Positions 24,596 through 33,900 are shown, counted from the first letter of the stretch. The stretch: DNA of 64,000 nucleotides from an uncultured Poribacteria bacterium (GCA_958296125.1 OY282444.1:3443623-3507622); one strand, 5' to 3'. Notes: generated by a model from the letters alone, not told the origin. Numbers and translations are program-made.

Positions 24596-25549
24596 ATGCT
24601 TCCATTGAAACCACATTCCCATCAAATGACCCGTCGGTTGATTTCCCCGCCTATGAATCCATTTTTTCAAATCGCTCATGGCGTTATTGGGGCGATTCTT
24701 ATATCTCTCTTCTTCATTCTCAGATCGAGTTTCGGTGAAGCACGACACACGCTCAGTATCATCGGGGCTATTATCATCCTCATCGCGAGCGGTTACATCC
24801 TACGGACCCGGTTAATCCGATGGGGGAGCCGACAGGTCTGGCTCAAATACCATCAAAGATTTGCATCGTTAGGGTTGTCTCTTGTTCTCATCCATTCAGC
24901 GGCTCAACCGATCGCTTGGCATTCGTGGTTGGCGTTTACGCTAGCACTCCTCAACCTTGGGACCGGTATTGCTGTCAGCCTCACTGCACATCGCACACGA
25001 CGCATTCTGCTCCGCTGCCATCTTGCCCTCGCACCAGTCTTGCTGCTTACCGTCCTCCTGCACGGCAGAGAAAAATTAGATCACGATCAATTTTTCCCTT
25101 TGACAGAAGTTCACGATGTCCCATGTGTGAAATGTCATACGTCGGAGGCACTGCTGTTTAGCATCGATCCGCGCTTCCAGAGCGATTTAGATAGCGGCGG
25201 GATTGTCTCAGAGGACTTGCAGTGGGAGTTTAATCTTCACGGAACATCCCTCTCTCAACGGACAACGATTTCGACGGAAAAGGGAGATAATCGCTGGCTA
25301 ATAACCGATGAAAAAAATGAGGAGGAATATACGGCCGAGAAGGCGGGCGATCGGCTAAATGTCCATGCAGATGCTGTGTATGAGGCTTACACCTGCCTCA
25401 CCTGTCATGTTCACAATACTCCTGAGATCCAGTTTGATCACGCAAGTCATGGTGTCAAATCCTACAACGCCTGCCTTAACTGCCATCAAACCGTTATCGG
25501 TGGAACAAAATACGGAAATCGAAAGGCGAATTGGGAGTATAATCCGTGA
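24596..25549 (+). CDS. Membrane multiheme cytochrome (cytochrome b-like helices plus three CxxCH)
   Basis: The protein has 317 residues. Four hydrophobic helices occupy about residues 25-165, with histidines suited to heme b ligation (YHQRFASLG..LIHSAA, CHLALAPVLLLTVLLHG). A periplasmic tail then carries three c-type heme motifs: CVKCH, CLTCH and CLNCH. The combination suggests electron transfer between the quinone pool and a periplasmic partner. No close named family comes to mind. The start is uncertain: ATG 24596 has no clear ribosome site and ATG 24653 is possible. The sigma-54 promoter upstream implies regulated expression. Confidence 0.72.
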   Translation: MLPLKPHSHQMTRRLISPPMNPFFQIAHGVIGAILISLFFILRSSFGEARHTLSIIGAIIILIASGYILRTRLIRWGSRQVWLKYHQRFASLGLSLVLIHSAAQPIAWHSWLAFTLALLNLGTGIAVSLTAHRTRRILLRCHLALAPVLLLTVLLHGREKLDHDQFFPLTEVHDVPCVKCHTSEALLFSIDPRFQSDLDSGGIVSEDLQWEFNLHGTSLSQRTTISTEKGDNRWLITDEKNEEEYTAEKAGDRLNVHADAVYEAYTCLTCHVHNTPEIQFDHASHGVKSYNACLNCHQTVIGGTKYGNRKANWEYNP

Positions 25550-25594
25550 TAGGCTGCGAAAAAACCGCGCTTGATTGGCGGTAAGGAGTCGTGT

Positions 25595-26254
25595 ATGTCC
25601 CAAAACTTCAAACCGGTGACGGTTGGGATATCGGGCGGTTCAGCATCAGGGAAAACGACATTCGCGAAAGCACTGGCGGAAAGGTTGAAAGAATTTGCGC
25701 CGATCATTCTGCACCAAGATTACTACTTCAGAGACTGGTCAGAATACCCGCCGGAGGAACGGGAGAAAGTCATTACCGCGAACCACCCTGACGCAGTTCA
25801 GTGGAAGGTGCTGCTTGGGCATATCCGTCAGTTGATTGCACACCAGCCGATTGAAACTCCGCCTGAAGGGACGCGAGCGTTTGCACGCGGTGATGCGCCC
25901 GCTACGGTTCAACCGAGCGATCTAATCATCGTCGAAGGGCATCTGATTCTGTGGGATGCAGCACTCAGAGATTTGATGGATGTCAAACTTTTCGTTGATG
26001 TCGAACCACATGAGCGGGTGCTGCGTCGTCTGCTACGGGATGTCGCGCAACGTGGGGGCGACCTTGAGGGGGCGATTGCGTGGTATCGCCGGGATGTCAT
26101 CCCCAATTTCCCAGTCTATACCGAGCCGTGTAAGGGGTATGCCGATCTCCTTATTCCGTTCCTAGATGAGAATCCCGTGGCGTTGCAAACCATCGTTGCG
26201 GGCTTACGAGATCGAATTGTGAACCGACGCGCCTCTGCAATGGATGAACCGTAA
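25595..26254 (+). CDS. Uridine kinase-like P-loop kinase
   Basis: The ATG at 25595 follows AAGGAG by 6 nt and gives 219 residues. Walker A is GISGGSASGKTTFA, followed by the substrate segment LHQDYYFRDWSEYP and the LIIVEGHLILWD strand characteristic of uridine/cytidine kinases (udk) and related phosphoribulokinase-like enzymes. The Arg-rich lid RVLRRLLRDVAQRG is present. The expected reaction is phosphorylation of uridine/cytidine with ATP or GTP in pyrimidine salvage. Substrate choice inside this superfamily cannot be proven from the sequence. Confidence 0.8.
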   Translation: MSQNFKPVTVGISGGSASGKTTFAKALAERLKEFAPIILHQDYYFRDWSEYPPEEREKVITANHPDAVQWKVLLGHIRQLIAHQPIETPPEGTRAFARGDAPATVQPSDLIIVEGHLILWDAALRDLMDVKLFVDVEPHERVLRRLLRDVAQRGGDLEGAIAWYRRDVIPNFPVYTEPCKGYADLLIPFLDENPVALQTIVAGLRDRIVNRRASAMDEP

Positions 26255-26284
26255 TGCGGAAACGTTCACTATCCTCACCGTGCC

Positions 26285-26476
26285 CTACATAACTGAGTTC
26301 ATTTTCCCATCGGGCCCGCGCTCCGCCACCCCCCGCGTATCGCCTACTTCCATTCGGCTATGGATAGCGTCGGAGCCGACAGCATCAACTTTCACATGCC
26401 CATTTTCCAGATACCCCACATCTGATGCCGCTACATCAACTGGAGCAAATTCCGTAAAAGATTCGCTATATCTCAT
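26285..26476 (-). CDS. Possible small hypothetical protein
   Basis: A 63-codon minus-strand frame (MRYSESFTEFAPVDVAAS..., ending KMNSVM) fills part of the 400-bp gap between the uridine kinase-like and EF-Tu-like genes. The composition (charged, no odd runs) looks more protein-like than the overlapping plus-strand frame. There is no good ribosome site, no recognisable domain and no neighbour on its strand, so it may be spurious. Confidence 0.25.
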   Translation of the reverse strand: MRYSESFTEFAPVDVAASDVGYLENGHVKVDAVGSDAIHSRMEVGDTRGVAERGPDGKMNSVM

Positions 26477-26654
26477 TTTCTTTTGATGGACTCTGCCCTC
26501 TCCTCTATGGTAAAATACGAAATGCCATCTTTTAATCCAATCTTTAAGCTGGAGCAGTGAGTAGGTGGGCAATGAGTTCACAAGATTTGTGGGGATTGAA
26601 CCCCAGATTGTGTTTGACGCATTACTTACCACATTTTTGTCAGAGAGGAAAGCG

Positions 26655-27872
26655 ATGGATGAAAAAAGGCAATATCGGCATCAAGGGTTGACAATCTGCA
26701 CACTCGGTGGGGTGGGACACGGCAAAACGACGCTGACCGCAGGAATAATTAAGGTGGTTTCACGGATTGGCTCCACACAGATGGATGCGGCTGACTTTGA
26801 ATCGCAGCAACCGACGCATCATTCAATAGAACCGCAGACCTATGTTAGTTATCGAGCAGTTGATTATGAAACAAGTGGTAGACATTACACCCATATTGAC
26901 GGACTGAGTCACGGGGATAACATCAAGATGTTGATTGGTGGTTCACCGGGAATTCGCGGGGTGATTCTGGTGGTGAGTGCAGTTGATGGCGTAACGGCAG
27001 AAGCCGAAGCCGAGATCCGGCTCGCGAGCCAAGCTCGCATACCCACAGTTGTCACCTTCTTGAACAAGGCAGAAAAGGTCGAAGATCCGGAATTAATCGA
27101 GATTTGCGAGATGGAGATTCGTGAGATACTCACAGATTGCGGCTATGCGGAGGAGAAATCGCCGGTCATCATTGGCGATGCGGCGAAGGCATTCAACTAT
27201 AAAGGACAAAATCCTAATTCAGATCACTGGAAACCGATTGTCGATCTTATCTTCGCCATGAATCGTTGCATGCCGCAACCGCTGAATCCACTTGAACTGC
27301 CATTGCTGATGCCGATTCGCAAGGTCATCGACACCCCCAAGGGCACCTCGACATTATACGGTGAGGTGGTGCAGGGAGGCCTTGCTATCGGACATCCGGT
27401 TGATGTCGTCGGCAAGGGAGATCGCATCAAGACCCGTTGCGTCGGCCTGCGACACAGCGACGCTGCCGCTTCGGCTGAGGAGAAATACGACGAAGCGAGT
27501 AAGCGTGCAGAAGATGAAGTCCAAGTTGACGCGGAAATGGGGTGGATTACGCCGGGGCAGGTCGTTTCACAGCCGAAGAGCATCAAGTCCCACACTAACT
27601 TTGAGGCGGCGGTTTACGTGATGACCCAAGAGGAGTGCGGAACGCATATCCCCCTCGTTGGGAACGATAAACCGGAGATTCACCTCTGGACAATCGACGT
27701 TACGGGCCATTTCCACCTTTCGTCGGAGGTTGCCATTGTCAATCCGGGTGAACACGCGACCGTGCGAATTTTGCTTGATGTGCCGATGGCAATAACAATC
27801 GGCACGCGGTTCGAGATCAAGAAGATGGGAGCGAAGATTGGAATGGGAGTTGTGACGGAAATTATAGAGTAG
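26655..27872 (+). CDS. EF-Tu-like protein with degenerate GTPase motifs
   Basis: The ATG at 26655 has AGAGGA upstream and gives 405 residues. It aligns over all three EF-Tu domains: GHGKTTLTAGI at the P-loop, a VTFLNKAEKVEDPELIEICEMEIREIL region, beta-barrel domain 2 (TSTLYGEVVQGGLAIG) and domain 3 ending RFEIKKMGAKIGMGVVTEIIE. Motifs differ: GHVDHGKT is GGVGHGKT (18-25), the switch-I RGITI is absent (HSIEPQT), DCPGH is DGLSH (82-86), NKCD is NKAE (137-140) and SALKA is GDAAKA. A 25-residue acidic/lysine insertion lies in domain 2. It is unlikely to be the translational EF-Tu. A non-canonical role or impaired GTP cycle is inferred. Confidence 0.75.
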   Translation: MDEKRQYRHQGLTICTLGGVGHGKTTLTAGIIKVVSRIGSTQMDAADFESQQPTHHSIEPQTYVSYRAVDYETSGRHYTHIDGLSHGDNIKMLIGGSPGIRGVILVVSAVDGVTAEAEAEIRLASQARIPTVVTFLNKAEKVEDPELIEICEMEIREILTDCGYAEEKSPVIIGDAAKAFNYKGQNPNSDHWKPIVDLIFAMNRCMPQPLNPLELPLLMPIRKVIDTPKGTSTLYGEVVQGGLAIGHPVDVVGKGDRIKTRCVGLRHSDAAASAEEKYDEASKRAEDEVQVDAEMGWITPGQVVSQPKSIKSHTNFEAAVYVMTQEECGTHIPLVGNDKPEIHLWTIDVTGHFHLSSEVAIVNPGEHATVRILLDVPMAITIGTRFEIKKMGAKIGMGVVTEIIE

Positions 27873-27917
27873 CGAAGTATCCCATTCATCCACTGCGACG
27901 CCACAAGGGAAATGACT

Positions 27918-29159
27918 ATGAAGAAGATATACAACCAAATCGAAGGCGGCAGGACATTGCTTTGTGATTCGCTGAAAGAATTGGTCCGGATTCCCACTGT
28001 GAACCCGCCCGGCATCAACTATGCAGAAATTGTACAGGTACTTCAGGAACGGTGCGAGGCACTCGGCATGAGTACACAGGTTGTGCCAGTCCCTCAAGCT
28101 GAAGCGCAGGCAGTTGTGCCACACGCTGACAATTATCCTCGCATGAACCTGCTCGCGAGGTGGGACGTTGGAGCAGAAAAAACGGTCCACTTCAATGCCC
28201 ACTACGATGTCGTTCCGGTCTCCGGTGACTGGCACTTCGATCCGTTTAAGCCAGAGATTATCGGGGATTGGCTCTACGGTAGGGGAGCAGACGACATGAA
28301 AGACTCCATCGCCGCCCTGTTGTTTGCGATTGCAGCGCTGCAGGAGAACGGTGTCCAACCCGCTTTCAATATCGAGTGCTCGCTCACCTGCGACGAAGAG
28401 ATTGGTGGTGAGTTAGGGGCAGGATATGTCGTACGCAACGGGTTGGTTCAAGCGGATTACGTCGTCAATTGCGAGGGCGGATCTGTTCTCAACGTGGGGG
28501 TGGGACACAATGGTGTATTGTGGTTAGAAGTGAGGGTTTATGGCAAAGCAGCGCATGCCGCCAATCCAGACAAGGGATTGAACGCCTTTGAAAAGTCCGC
28601 CGCTCTCGTCACGGGGATCCAACCCCTGAAGCAGCAGTTGAAAGCACCGGACCGTGTTTTCAAAACCTTTTCAGGTGCGGATCGATACCCCACGGTCAAC
28701 ATCGGCGGCATCTTTCACGGCACGGAGGGAGATAAGGTCAACACCGTGCCTGCACAGACAACCTTCTCCATAGATCGGAGAGTCCTTCCCAACGAGCGTT
28801 TGGCAACAGCGGAAGCGGAGTTGCGGGGGGCGATTCAAGAGGTCTGTCAATCCGACACGGAAATGAAGGTAGATGTAAGTTCGACCTTGGGGATTGAACC
28901 GTGTGTCGTGGCACCAGAACACCCTTTCCCCCAAGCGTTTGCGCGAGCAGTGCGTAGTATACGTCGTCAGCCGATTAAATTCAGCACGACAAGCGGCTTT
29001 ACCGACCTGCATTTCTTCGTCGAAGAGGGGGGACTGCCCGGTGTCGGTTACGGCGCAAATGGACAAGGGGCTCACGGTGTGAACGAGCGGGTCAGTATAT
29101 CGGATCTGGTTAAGACTGCAAAGGTGTATGCAACGTTCATGGCGAGGGGGATTCCTTAA
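27918..29159 (+). CDS. M20 family deacylase/peptidase (ArgE/DapE type)
   Basis: The protein has 413 residues from ATG 27918, which is 7 nt after AAGGGA; ATG 27912 is too close to the site. Di-zinc ligands are visible: His-x-Asp in VHFNAHYDVVPVSG, Asp in GRGADDMKDS, Glu-Glu in LTCDEEIGG, and a late His in the GFTDLHFF region. The lid domain dimerisation loop KAAHAANPDKGLNAFE is intact. Family members hydrolyse N-acyl amino acids (acetylornithine, succinyl-diaminopimelate) or small peptides. ArgE would fit the argF gene 19 kb away, but the assignment is not specific. Confidence 0.82.
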   Translation: MKKIYNQIEGGRTLLCDSLKELVRIPTVNPPGINYAEIVQVLQERCEALGMSTQVVPVPQAEAQAVVPHADNYPRMNLLARWDVGAEKTVHFNAHYDVVPVSGDWHFDPFKPEIIGDWLYGRGADDMKDSIAALLFAIAALQENGVQPAFNIECSLTCDEEIGGELGAGYVVRNGLVQADYVVNCEGGSVLNVGVGHNGVLWLEVRVYGKAAHAANPDKGLNAFEKSAALVTGIQPLKQQLKAPDRVFKTFSGADRYPTVNIGGIFHGTEGDKVNTVPAQTTFSIDRRVLPNERLATAEAELRGAIQEVCQSDTEMKVDVSSTLGIEPCVVAPEHPFPQAFARAVRSIRRQPIKFSTTSGFTDLHFFVEEGGLPGVGYGANGQGAHGVNERVSISDLVKTAKVYATFMARGIP

Positions 29160-29196
29160 AAAACGCAAGAAATAAGGGAAGCAAGGAGGACATCCA

Positions 29197-29997
29197 ATGA
29201 TACTCAACATTCCATTCATCGTATCTGGGGAAAGCGGGCTCACCCATAATGACGCGCTGCAATTAACAACCCTTCGGCAGGCACCTAAAACAACCGGGCG
29301 CAACGGTTGGCGAGTTGTCGAAGATGAGGCAGTCTGGTGTCCATCCGAAACAGCAATCATCATCGTGGATATGTGGAACAAACACTGGTCATGGGGCGCA
29401 ACCGAGCGCGTGAATATCATGGCACCACGAATGAATACCGTCATTGATACCGCCAGAGATCGGGGGATACAGATTATTCACGCACCGTCGGATACGATGG
29501 ATTTCTACGACGGACATTCTGCGAGGGCTTGGGTCCTCAATGTTCCGCATGTAGACATGCCCGACCCGATTGAGCATCCAGATCCGCCTCAACCAGTGGA
29601 TTCATCGGATGGCGGTTCGGATACCGGCGAGGAAAACAGCTTCAAAGCATGGCACCGTCAGCACCCGGCAATCGAGATTAAAGATGGAGATGCCATCAGC
29701 GATAACGGTCAAGAGGTCTATAACCTCCTCATGCAAAAGGGGGTCAAGAATCTGCTCTACATGGGGGTCCACACCAATATGTGTGTGTTGGGCAGATCTT
29801 TCGCAATTAAAGCGATGGTTCGGTCGGGACAGTTCAATGTCGTGTTGGTTCGGGATCTCACTGACGCAATGTACAATCCGTTCAAGCCCCCCTATGTCAG
29901 CCACGAAGCGGGAACACAACTGATTATCGCGTACATTGAGAAGTTCTGGTGCCCGACAATAACGAGTGACGATTTGACCGCAAGTTCACCTCAGTAG
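29197..29997 (+). CDS. Isochorismatase-like cysteine hydrolase
   Basis: The protein has 266 residues with a GGAGG site before the ATG. The catalytic Asp sits in AIIIVDMWNKHW and the nucleophilic Cys in MGVHTNMCVLGR, the classic signature of isochorismatase/nicotinamidase hydrolases. A long acidic, Pro-rich insertion (about 120-155) and an N-terminal extension of about 45 residues before the first core strand are unusual for the family (normally about 180-220 aa). It is 37 nt from the M20 gene, so the two are probably co-transcribed amide hydrolases. Confidence 0.8.
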   Translation: MILNIPFIVSGESGLTHNDALQLTTLRQAPKTTGRNGWRVVEDEAVWCPSETAIIIVDMWNKHWSWGATERVNIMAPRMNTVIDTARDRGIQIIHAPSDTMDFYDGHSARAWVLNVPHVDMPDPIEHPDPPQPVDSSDGGSDTGEENSFKAWHRQHPAIEIKDGDAISDNGQEVYNLLMQKGVKNLLYMGVHTNMCVLGRSFAIKAMVRSGQFNVVLVRDLTDAMYNPFKPPYVSHEAGTQLIIAYIEKFWCPTITSDDLTASSPQ

Positions 29998-30099
29998 TTC
30001 GTGTATGCTGAGACAGTCCTCCAAGTCCTCAAGTTTCCCTTGCTCCACACGCCGATTGAGCTTAATACGAGCTTAACACGAAATGGATGTGAGCAGCAC

Positions 30100-31473
30100 A
30101 TGAAACAGATACGTTTCGGGTTGATGTTATCTAGCGCGCTCCTTCTGTTTGGCTCCATGCTAGCCAGTGCTTCAGAAAACATCCCCATTGCAATCGCCCC
30201 TCAAGGTCAGTTTGCGCCGCGGGGAGTTAGCGACGGCGTTGGCGGAACGATTGTTATATGGGAGGACTTCCGCACCGGGAAGGATTGGGATGTTTACGCT
30301 CAACGGTTTAATGTCGATGGTATCCCCCTATGGGATAAGGGCGGTGTAGCGATTTGCGAGAAAAAACGCGATCAGCGATGGCTGCGACTGGTGCGTAACG
30401 GTAATCGTATAATCATTGCTTGGACCGATCAACGTGCGCCGGGGAATTGGGATGTCTATGCTCAAACGATCGATTTGTCAGGGAAGAAATTGATGCCTGA
30501 CGGGGGTGTTCCTGTCTGTGCACATCCGGCAGATCAATCTGATATCGAAATTTTGAGCGATGGAGCAGGGGGTGCAATTCTCATTTGGAAAGACCGACGG
30601 CGACACCCCGACTTTCATGACCTTTATGTCCAGCGAATTGACGCAGCGGGTCAACCGATGTGGGCACTCGATGGGGTGCCGGTCTTTCCGTCCGAAGCCC
30701 TTCAGAGCACTCCCCGGTTGGTCTCTGGCGATGCAGATAGCTTCTACGTCATCTGGTGGGAGGTTATCGGTTACGAACAGTGGAACATCATGGCGCGTCG
30801 AATAGGCATGGACGGTAAATACCTTTGGAGAAAGCCAACGGTTGTTTCACCGATGGAGGGATTGCAGGGCGAGCCGCGCGCTGTGAGCGATGGTAGAGGT
30901 GGACTTATCGTTGTCTGGCAAACCTACGAGAATTTTATCAACGATGATTTCTATGCACAACGGATAGACCCAGCGGGAAACAAGGTTTGGGAGGTGAATG
31001 GTGTGCCGATCTGCGACGCGGAGGGGATTCAAAAAAATCTCACAATTACGAGCGACGGGCGCGGGGGAGCGGTAGCCGCTTGGCGGGATGAGCGGGATGT
31101 CTTTTCAGATCTTTACACCCAGCGAATCGGTGCTGATGGAACCCCCCGGTGGAAACCCAATGGAATCCCGCTGTGTATCGCCGGAGGGTATCAGGACAAA
31201 CCGTTCCTGGCCCGATGTGAAGAGAGCGAATTTTTTGTCGCTTGGCTGGACTTTCGAGAAGATTACGGCGACGAAAGCAATGATACCATCTACGGGCAGA
31301 AAATCAATTTAGAGGGGAAAACACTTTGGACTGAAAACGGAATCCCCCTATGCACAGCGAGTGGCGTGCAGCAACCGCCCTATGTTGTGGAATCCGAGTC
31401 GGGGAAATTGAGCGTTGTGTGGAGCGATGCCCGTAGCGATATCGGTGATATTTACATGCACCGCTTGAAATGA
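30100..31473 (+). CDS. Secreted protein of seven ~48-residue repeats
   Basis: The start at 30100 gives a clear signal peptide (MKQIRFGLMLSSALLLFGSML, cut near ASA) and 457 residues. The mature protein is built of seven full repeats and a partial one. The consensus is D-[IVL]-YAQRI-x2-x-G-x2-W-x2-NGVPIC, a Gln-x-x-P spacer, SDG-x-GG-[AI]-I-x-x-W-x-D-x-R. Examples are DVYAQRFNVDGIPLW, DFYAQRIDPAGNKVW and DLYTQRIGADGTPRW. The repeat length and WxD pattern suggest a seven-bladed beta-propeller. I do not recognise a named family; a surface binding role is possible. Confidence 0.65.
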   Translation: MKQIRFGLMLSSALLLFGSMLASASENIPIAIAPQGQFAPRGVSDGVGGTIVIWEDFRTGKDWDVYAQRFNVDGIPLWDKGGVAICEKKRDQRWLRLVRNGNRIIIAWTDQRAPGNWDVYAQTIDLSGKKLMPDGGVPVCAHPADQSDIEILSDGAGGAILIWKDRRRHPDFHDLYVQRIDAAGQPMWALDGVPVFPSEALQSTPRLVSGDADSFYVIWWEVIGYEQWNIMARRIGMDGKYLWRKPTVVSPMEGLQGEPRAVSDGRGGLIVVWQTYENFINDDFYAQRIDPAGNKVWEVNGVPICDAEGIQKNLTITSDGRGGAVAAWRDERDVFSDLYTQRIGADGTPRWKPNGIPLCIAGGYQDKPFLARCEESEFFVAWLDFREDYGDESNDTIYGQKINLEGKTLWTENGIPLCTASGVQQPPYVVESESGKLSVVWSDARSDIGDIYMHRLK

Positions 31474-31559
31474 AGCAGTGAATCAGAGATACAACGTCTA
31501 CTGATTCTTGACTTGCTTTAGAAACCGCCTCTAGAGCAGCCCACTCTGTGTAATGGCTT

Positions 31560-32591
31560 ATGCGTTTATGGCACATCATTTCAGATATCCACGGCAACTA
31601 CCGAGCTTTTCGTAACCTGCTTCTGCATGCACAGCTAATTGATGAAAGCAATCAATGGACCGGTGGAGAGGCACGCCTGTTTCTTCTCGGAGATTACGTC
31701 ACAAGCGGGCCCGATTCCAAGTCGGTCATCGATCTAATCCGATCACTAGAATGTCAGGTTCCTGATCAGGTTATTGCGCTTCTCGGAAACCACGAGCTCC
31801 TATTCCTGCGCGCCGTTCACGATAAACGTCATCGCCAAAAATGGTTGTCAAATCCTGAAAATTGGCAGACGTTGATTTCATGGGCGGAGGCAAACGGGGA
31901 ATTGGACAATTCGTTGCAGCGTCTGCAAATCGATCCGCTCTCGACGCAGGCGATAGCAGAAATTTATCAGGCGATAGCGAAATCCGAACCCGATTCAGAT
32001 TCGCTGATTCAGCGTGTAACACAGCGATGGCGGTTTAATCACCCCGCCTTCACCTCAGATCTCTGGGGGGCGTGGTCTCTATTTCTCCGTATCATTGAGG
32101 CGGATGGAACGTTAGCATGGATTGAGGGGCTGCCGGTTGCGTATCGGGAAGAGGAATGGGGGTTGTTCCACGCCGGACCACCAACTGGGTTTGATGGCGG
32201 CATCGACGACTTGAATAATCAATTTGATGCCCTCCGGCGGGGAGGTAGATTTGATCACCCGTTATTAGCAGCCGATCACTCGCTGACCAGTCCTATTGGC
32301 ACACGCCGCTGGTGGGAGGACGCATCACAGGTGGAATTCCTATTCAATCAGTTTGATATTGAACAGTGTGCTTTCGGGCATGATCCACAGGCGATTGAAA
32401 TGCGCGGGATACTTGGGAGTGCTTGGAACAAAGTGGTGAGCACCGATCCGTATATGCGTGGGAACATCGAAGGCATAATTCGGATCTGGGGCGGTTGTGT
32501 TGATGCCATCTATACGGATTCAGCGATTTCAATCCTTCAGGACATCTACCCACAGAGGCCCTTTTTCACAGTGAACAGGTTAATCGGATGA
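31560..32591 (+). CDS. Calcineurin-like (PPP-type) metallophosphoesterase
   Basis: The protein has 343 residues. The metal-site motifs of serine/threonine phosphatase-like enzymes are complete: HIISDIHGNYRAF, LLGDYVTSGPDS, LLGNHELLFL, a His in WGLFHAGPP and a late AFGHDP. The GDxVxxGP form places it near the PPP/ApaH branch, which dephosphorylates phosphoproteins or diadenosine tetraphosphate. The C-terminal ~100 residues have no motif I recognise. It directly precedes the HhH/CYTH/CHAD genes on the same strand, which supports a phosphate-related role. Confidence 0.8.
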   Translation: MRLWHIISDIHGNYRAFRNLLLHAQLIDESNQWTGGEARLFLLGDYVTSGPDSKSVIDLIRSLECQVPDQVIALLGNHELLFLRAVHDKRHRQKWLSNPENWQTLISWAEANGELDNSLQRLQIDPLSTQAIAEIYQAIAKSEPDSDSLIQRVTQRWRFNHPAFTSDLWGAWSLFLRIIEADGTLAWIEGLPVAYREEEWGLFHAGPPTGFDGGIDDLNNQFDALRRGGRFDHPLLAADHSLTSPIGTRRWWEDASQVEFLFNQFDIEQCAFGHDPQAIEMRGILGSAWNKVVSTDPYMRGNIEGIIRIWGGCVDAIYTDSAISILQDIYPQRPFFTVNRLIG

Positions 32592-32647
32592 CCCTTCAAT
32601 ATGCCCCCAATTCAGAGCTGGGAACAAAATCAAGGGAGTGCGATACT

Positions 32648-33106
32648 ATGGATAATCTTCAAGCCATTCGCGGGGTTGGCCCCGTTATTGGAGACAAGCT
32701 ACAGAAAGCTGGATATCAATCCCGCGCACAGGTCGCATCAGCGACACCGGAAGAGCTCAACGAAAAAATCGGGATCGCGGTGGGGCAAGCAAGCCGAATT
32801 ATTGCGTCTGCAAAGATGGCGATCCTACTTGAACAGATAGGCCCCTCCAAGTCAGAATCAAAGGTTGTCGAAGTTTCTGACGATTCGCCAGAGTTCGGCG
32901 ATAAACGTCAACTTGCTAGCCAGCTTGTGGAAGTCATTTTCCAAAATCCAGAGGTGACAAAACAGATTGCTCAAGAGGTTAACTCAGAACTTACGAAAAA
33001 CTTCGGGAAGAAATTGCGAAAAAAGGTTGCAAAGAAAGGGTTGTCCAAGAAGAAATTCAGGAAAGCACTCAAGGCTGGGCTTTTCAAAGTTCTGAAACAG
33101 ATGTAA
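32648..33106 (+). CDS. Helix-hairpin-helix protein with basic C terminus
   Basis: The ATG at 32648 lies 9 nt after AGGGAG and gives 152 residues; an in-frame ATG at 32588 has no site. Residues 4-55 form a helix-hairpin-helix DNA/nucleic-acid-binding motif (IRGVGPVIGDKLQKAGYQS, ATPEELNEKIGI). The C-terminal 35 residues are very Lys-rich (KNFGKKLRKKVAKKG..., KFRKALK). It could bind DNA or another polyanion; next to CYTH and CHAD genes, polyphosphate is conceivable. The function is otherwise unknown. Confidence 0.65.
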   Translation: MDNLQAIRGVGPVIGDKLQKAGYQSRAQVASATPEELNEKIGIAVGQASRIIASAKMAILLEQIGPSKSESKVVEVSDDSPEFGDKRQLASQLVEVIFQNPEVTKQIAQEVNSELTKNFGKKLRKKVAKKGLSKKKFRKALKAGLFKVLKQM

Positions 33107-33231
33107 GATTACGGGCCCGATAGATGCCTCAAAGCTGGTTTAATCAGTCTCAATAGAGCAAAATTTTCCACCTTTCAAATACCGTATTAGCTGCGAGTTG
33201 GTGATCCCGAGATAAGGAGATATCTTAGATA

Positions 33232-33900
33232 ATGCTCGAAGTTGAAGCAAGATTTCAGGCAACATCGGCACGGCTACTCGATCAGATTCGATTACAGAAA
33301 CAGGTGGCAGGTTATACACTTTCAGATCAGACGAATACCCCACAACAGGATACCTATCTCGACACAATGAACGGAACCCTCCTGCAGCACGGTGCCTCTT
33401 TACGCCTCAGGAAGAAGGAGCCGGTCCCCGGGGTCATCAAGGAAGGAACACAGCTCGTTACATTCAAAACCCAGACCGAGGAGATTTATACGCGCATAGA
33501 ACTTGAAACGCCGATTACTGACCGACAGGCGCAAGCCCTCTTAAGTGGGAATCTTGAGAAGATTCATGTTGAGGCTACCGAAGCGGCGGTGAGACACCTA
33601 AAGGGACAGGCAGTATTCCCCGTCCTGCATGTCGAAAACCGCCGCGAAACGTGGTGCCTAAATGCTGATGCAGGGCGTGTCGAAGTGTGTCTCGATGAGG
33701 TGCAGTATGTGGATATGGATAGAACGCAATCTGTTCAGGGGTATGAGGTTGAATTAGAACTCAAAGATGGCGAACCTGTGTTCTTACAACAGATTGCTGA
33801 CGCGGTATCTCAACAGTGTAATCTGATCCCGATCTTCCAATCGAAATATGAGCGCGGCGTAGCACTCTTGAAGGTGTTCGGTGTCAAAACGGAGCGTTAG
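33232..33900 (+). CDS. CYTH domain triphosphatase-like protein
   Basis: The protein has 222 residues. CYTH tunnels bind triphosphates with Mg2+ through an N-terminal ExExK/R motif (here MLEVEARFQA) and alternating Glu/Arg/Lys strands: ASLRLRKK, VTFKTQ, IYTRIELETP, VEVCLDEVQYVD, YEVELELKDGE and the terminal SKYERGV. Known members are tripolyphosphatase, thiamine triphosphatase and CyaB-type adenylate cyclase. With a CHAD pair immediately downstream (21 nt), an inorganic tripolyphosphate/polyphosphate role is the best guess. CYTH and CHAD are often fused in one protein; here they are separate. Confidence 0.85.
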   Translation: MLEVEARFQATSARLLDQIRLQKQVAGYTLSDQTNTPQQDTYLDTMNGTLLQHGASLRLRKKEPVPGVIKEGTQLVTFKTQTEEIYTRIELETPITDRQAQALLSGNLEKIHVEATEAAVRHLKGQAVFPVLHVENRRETWCLNADAGRVEVCLDEVQYVDMDRTQSVQGYEVELELKDGEPVFLQQIADAVSQQCNLIPIFQSKYERGVALLKVFGVKTER

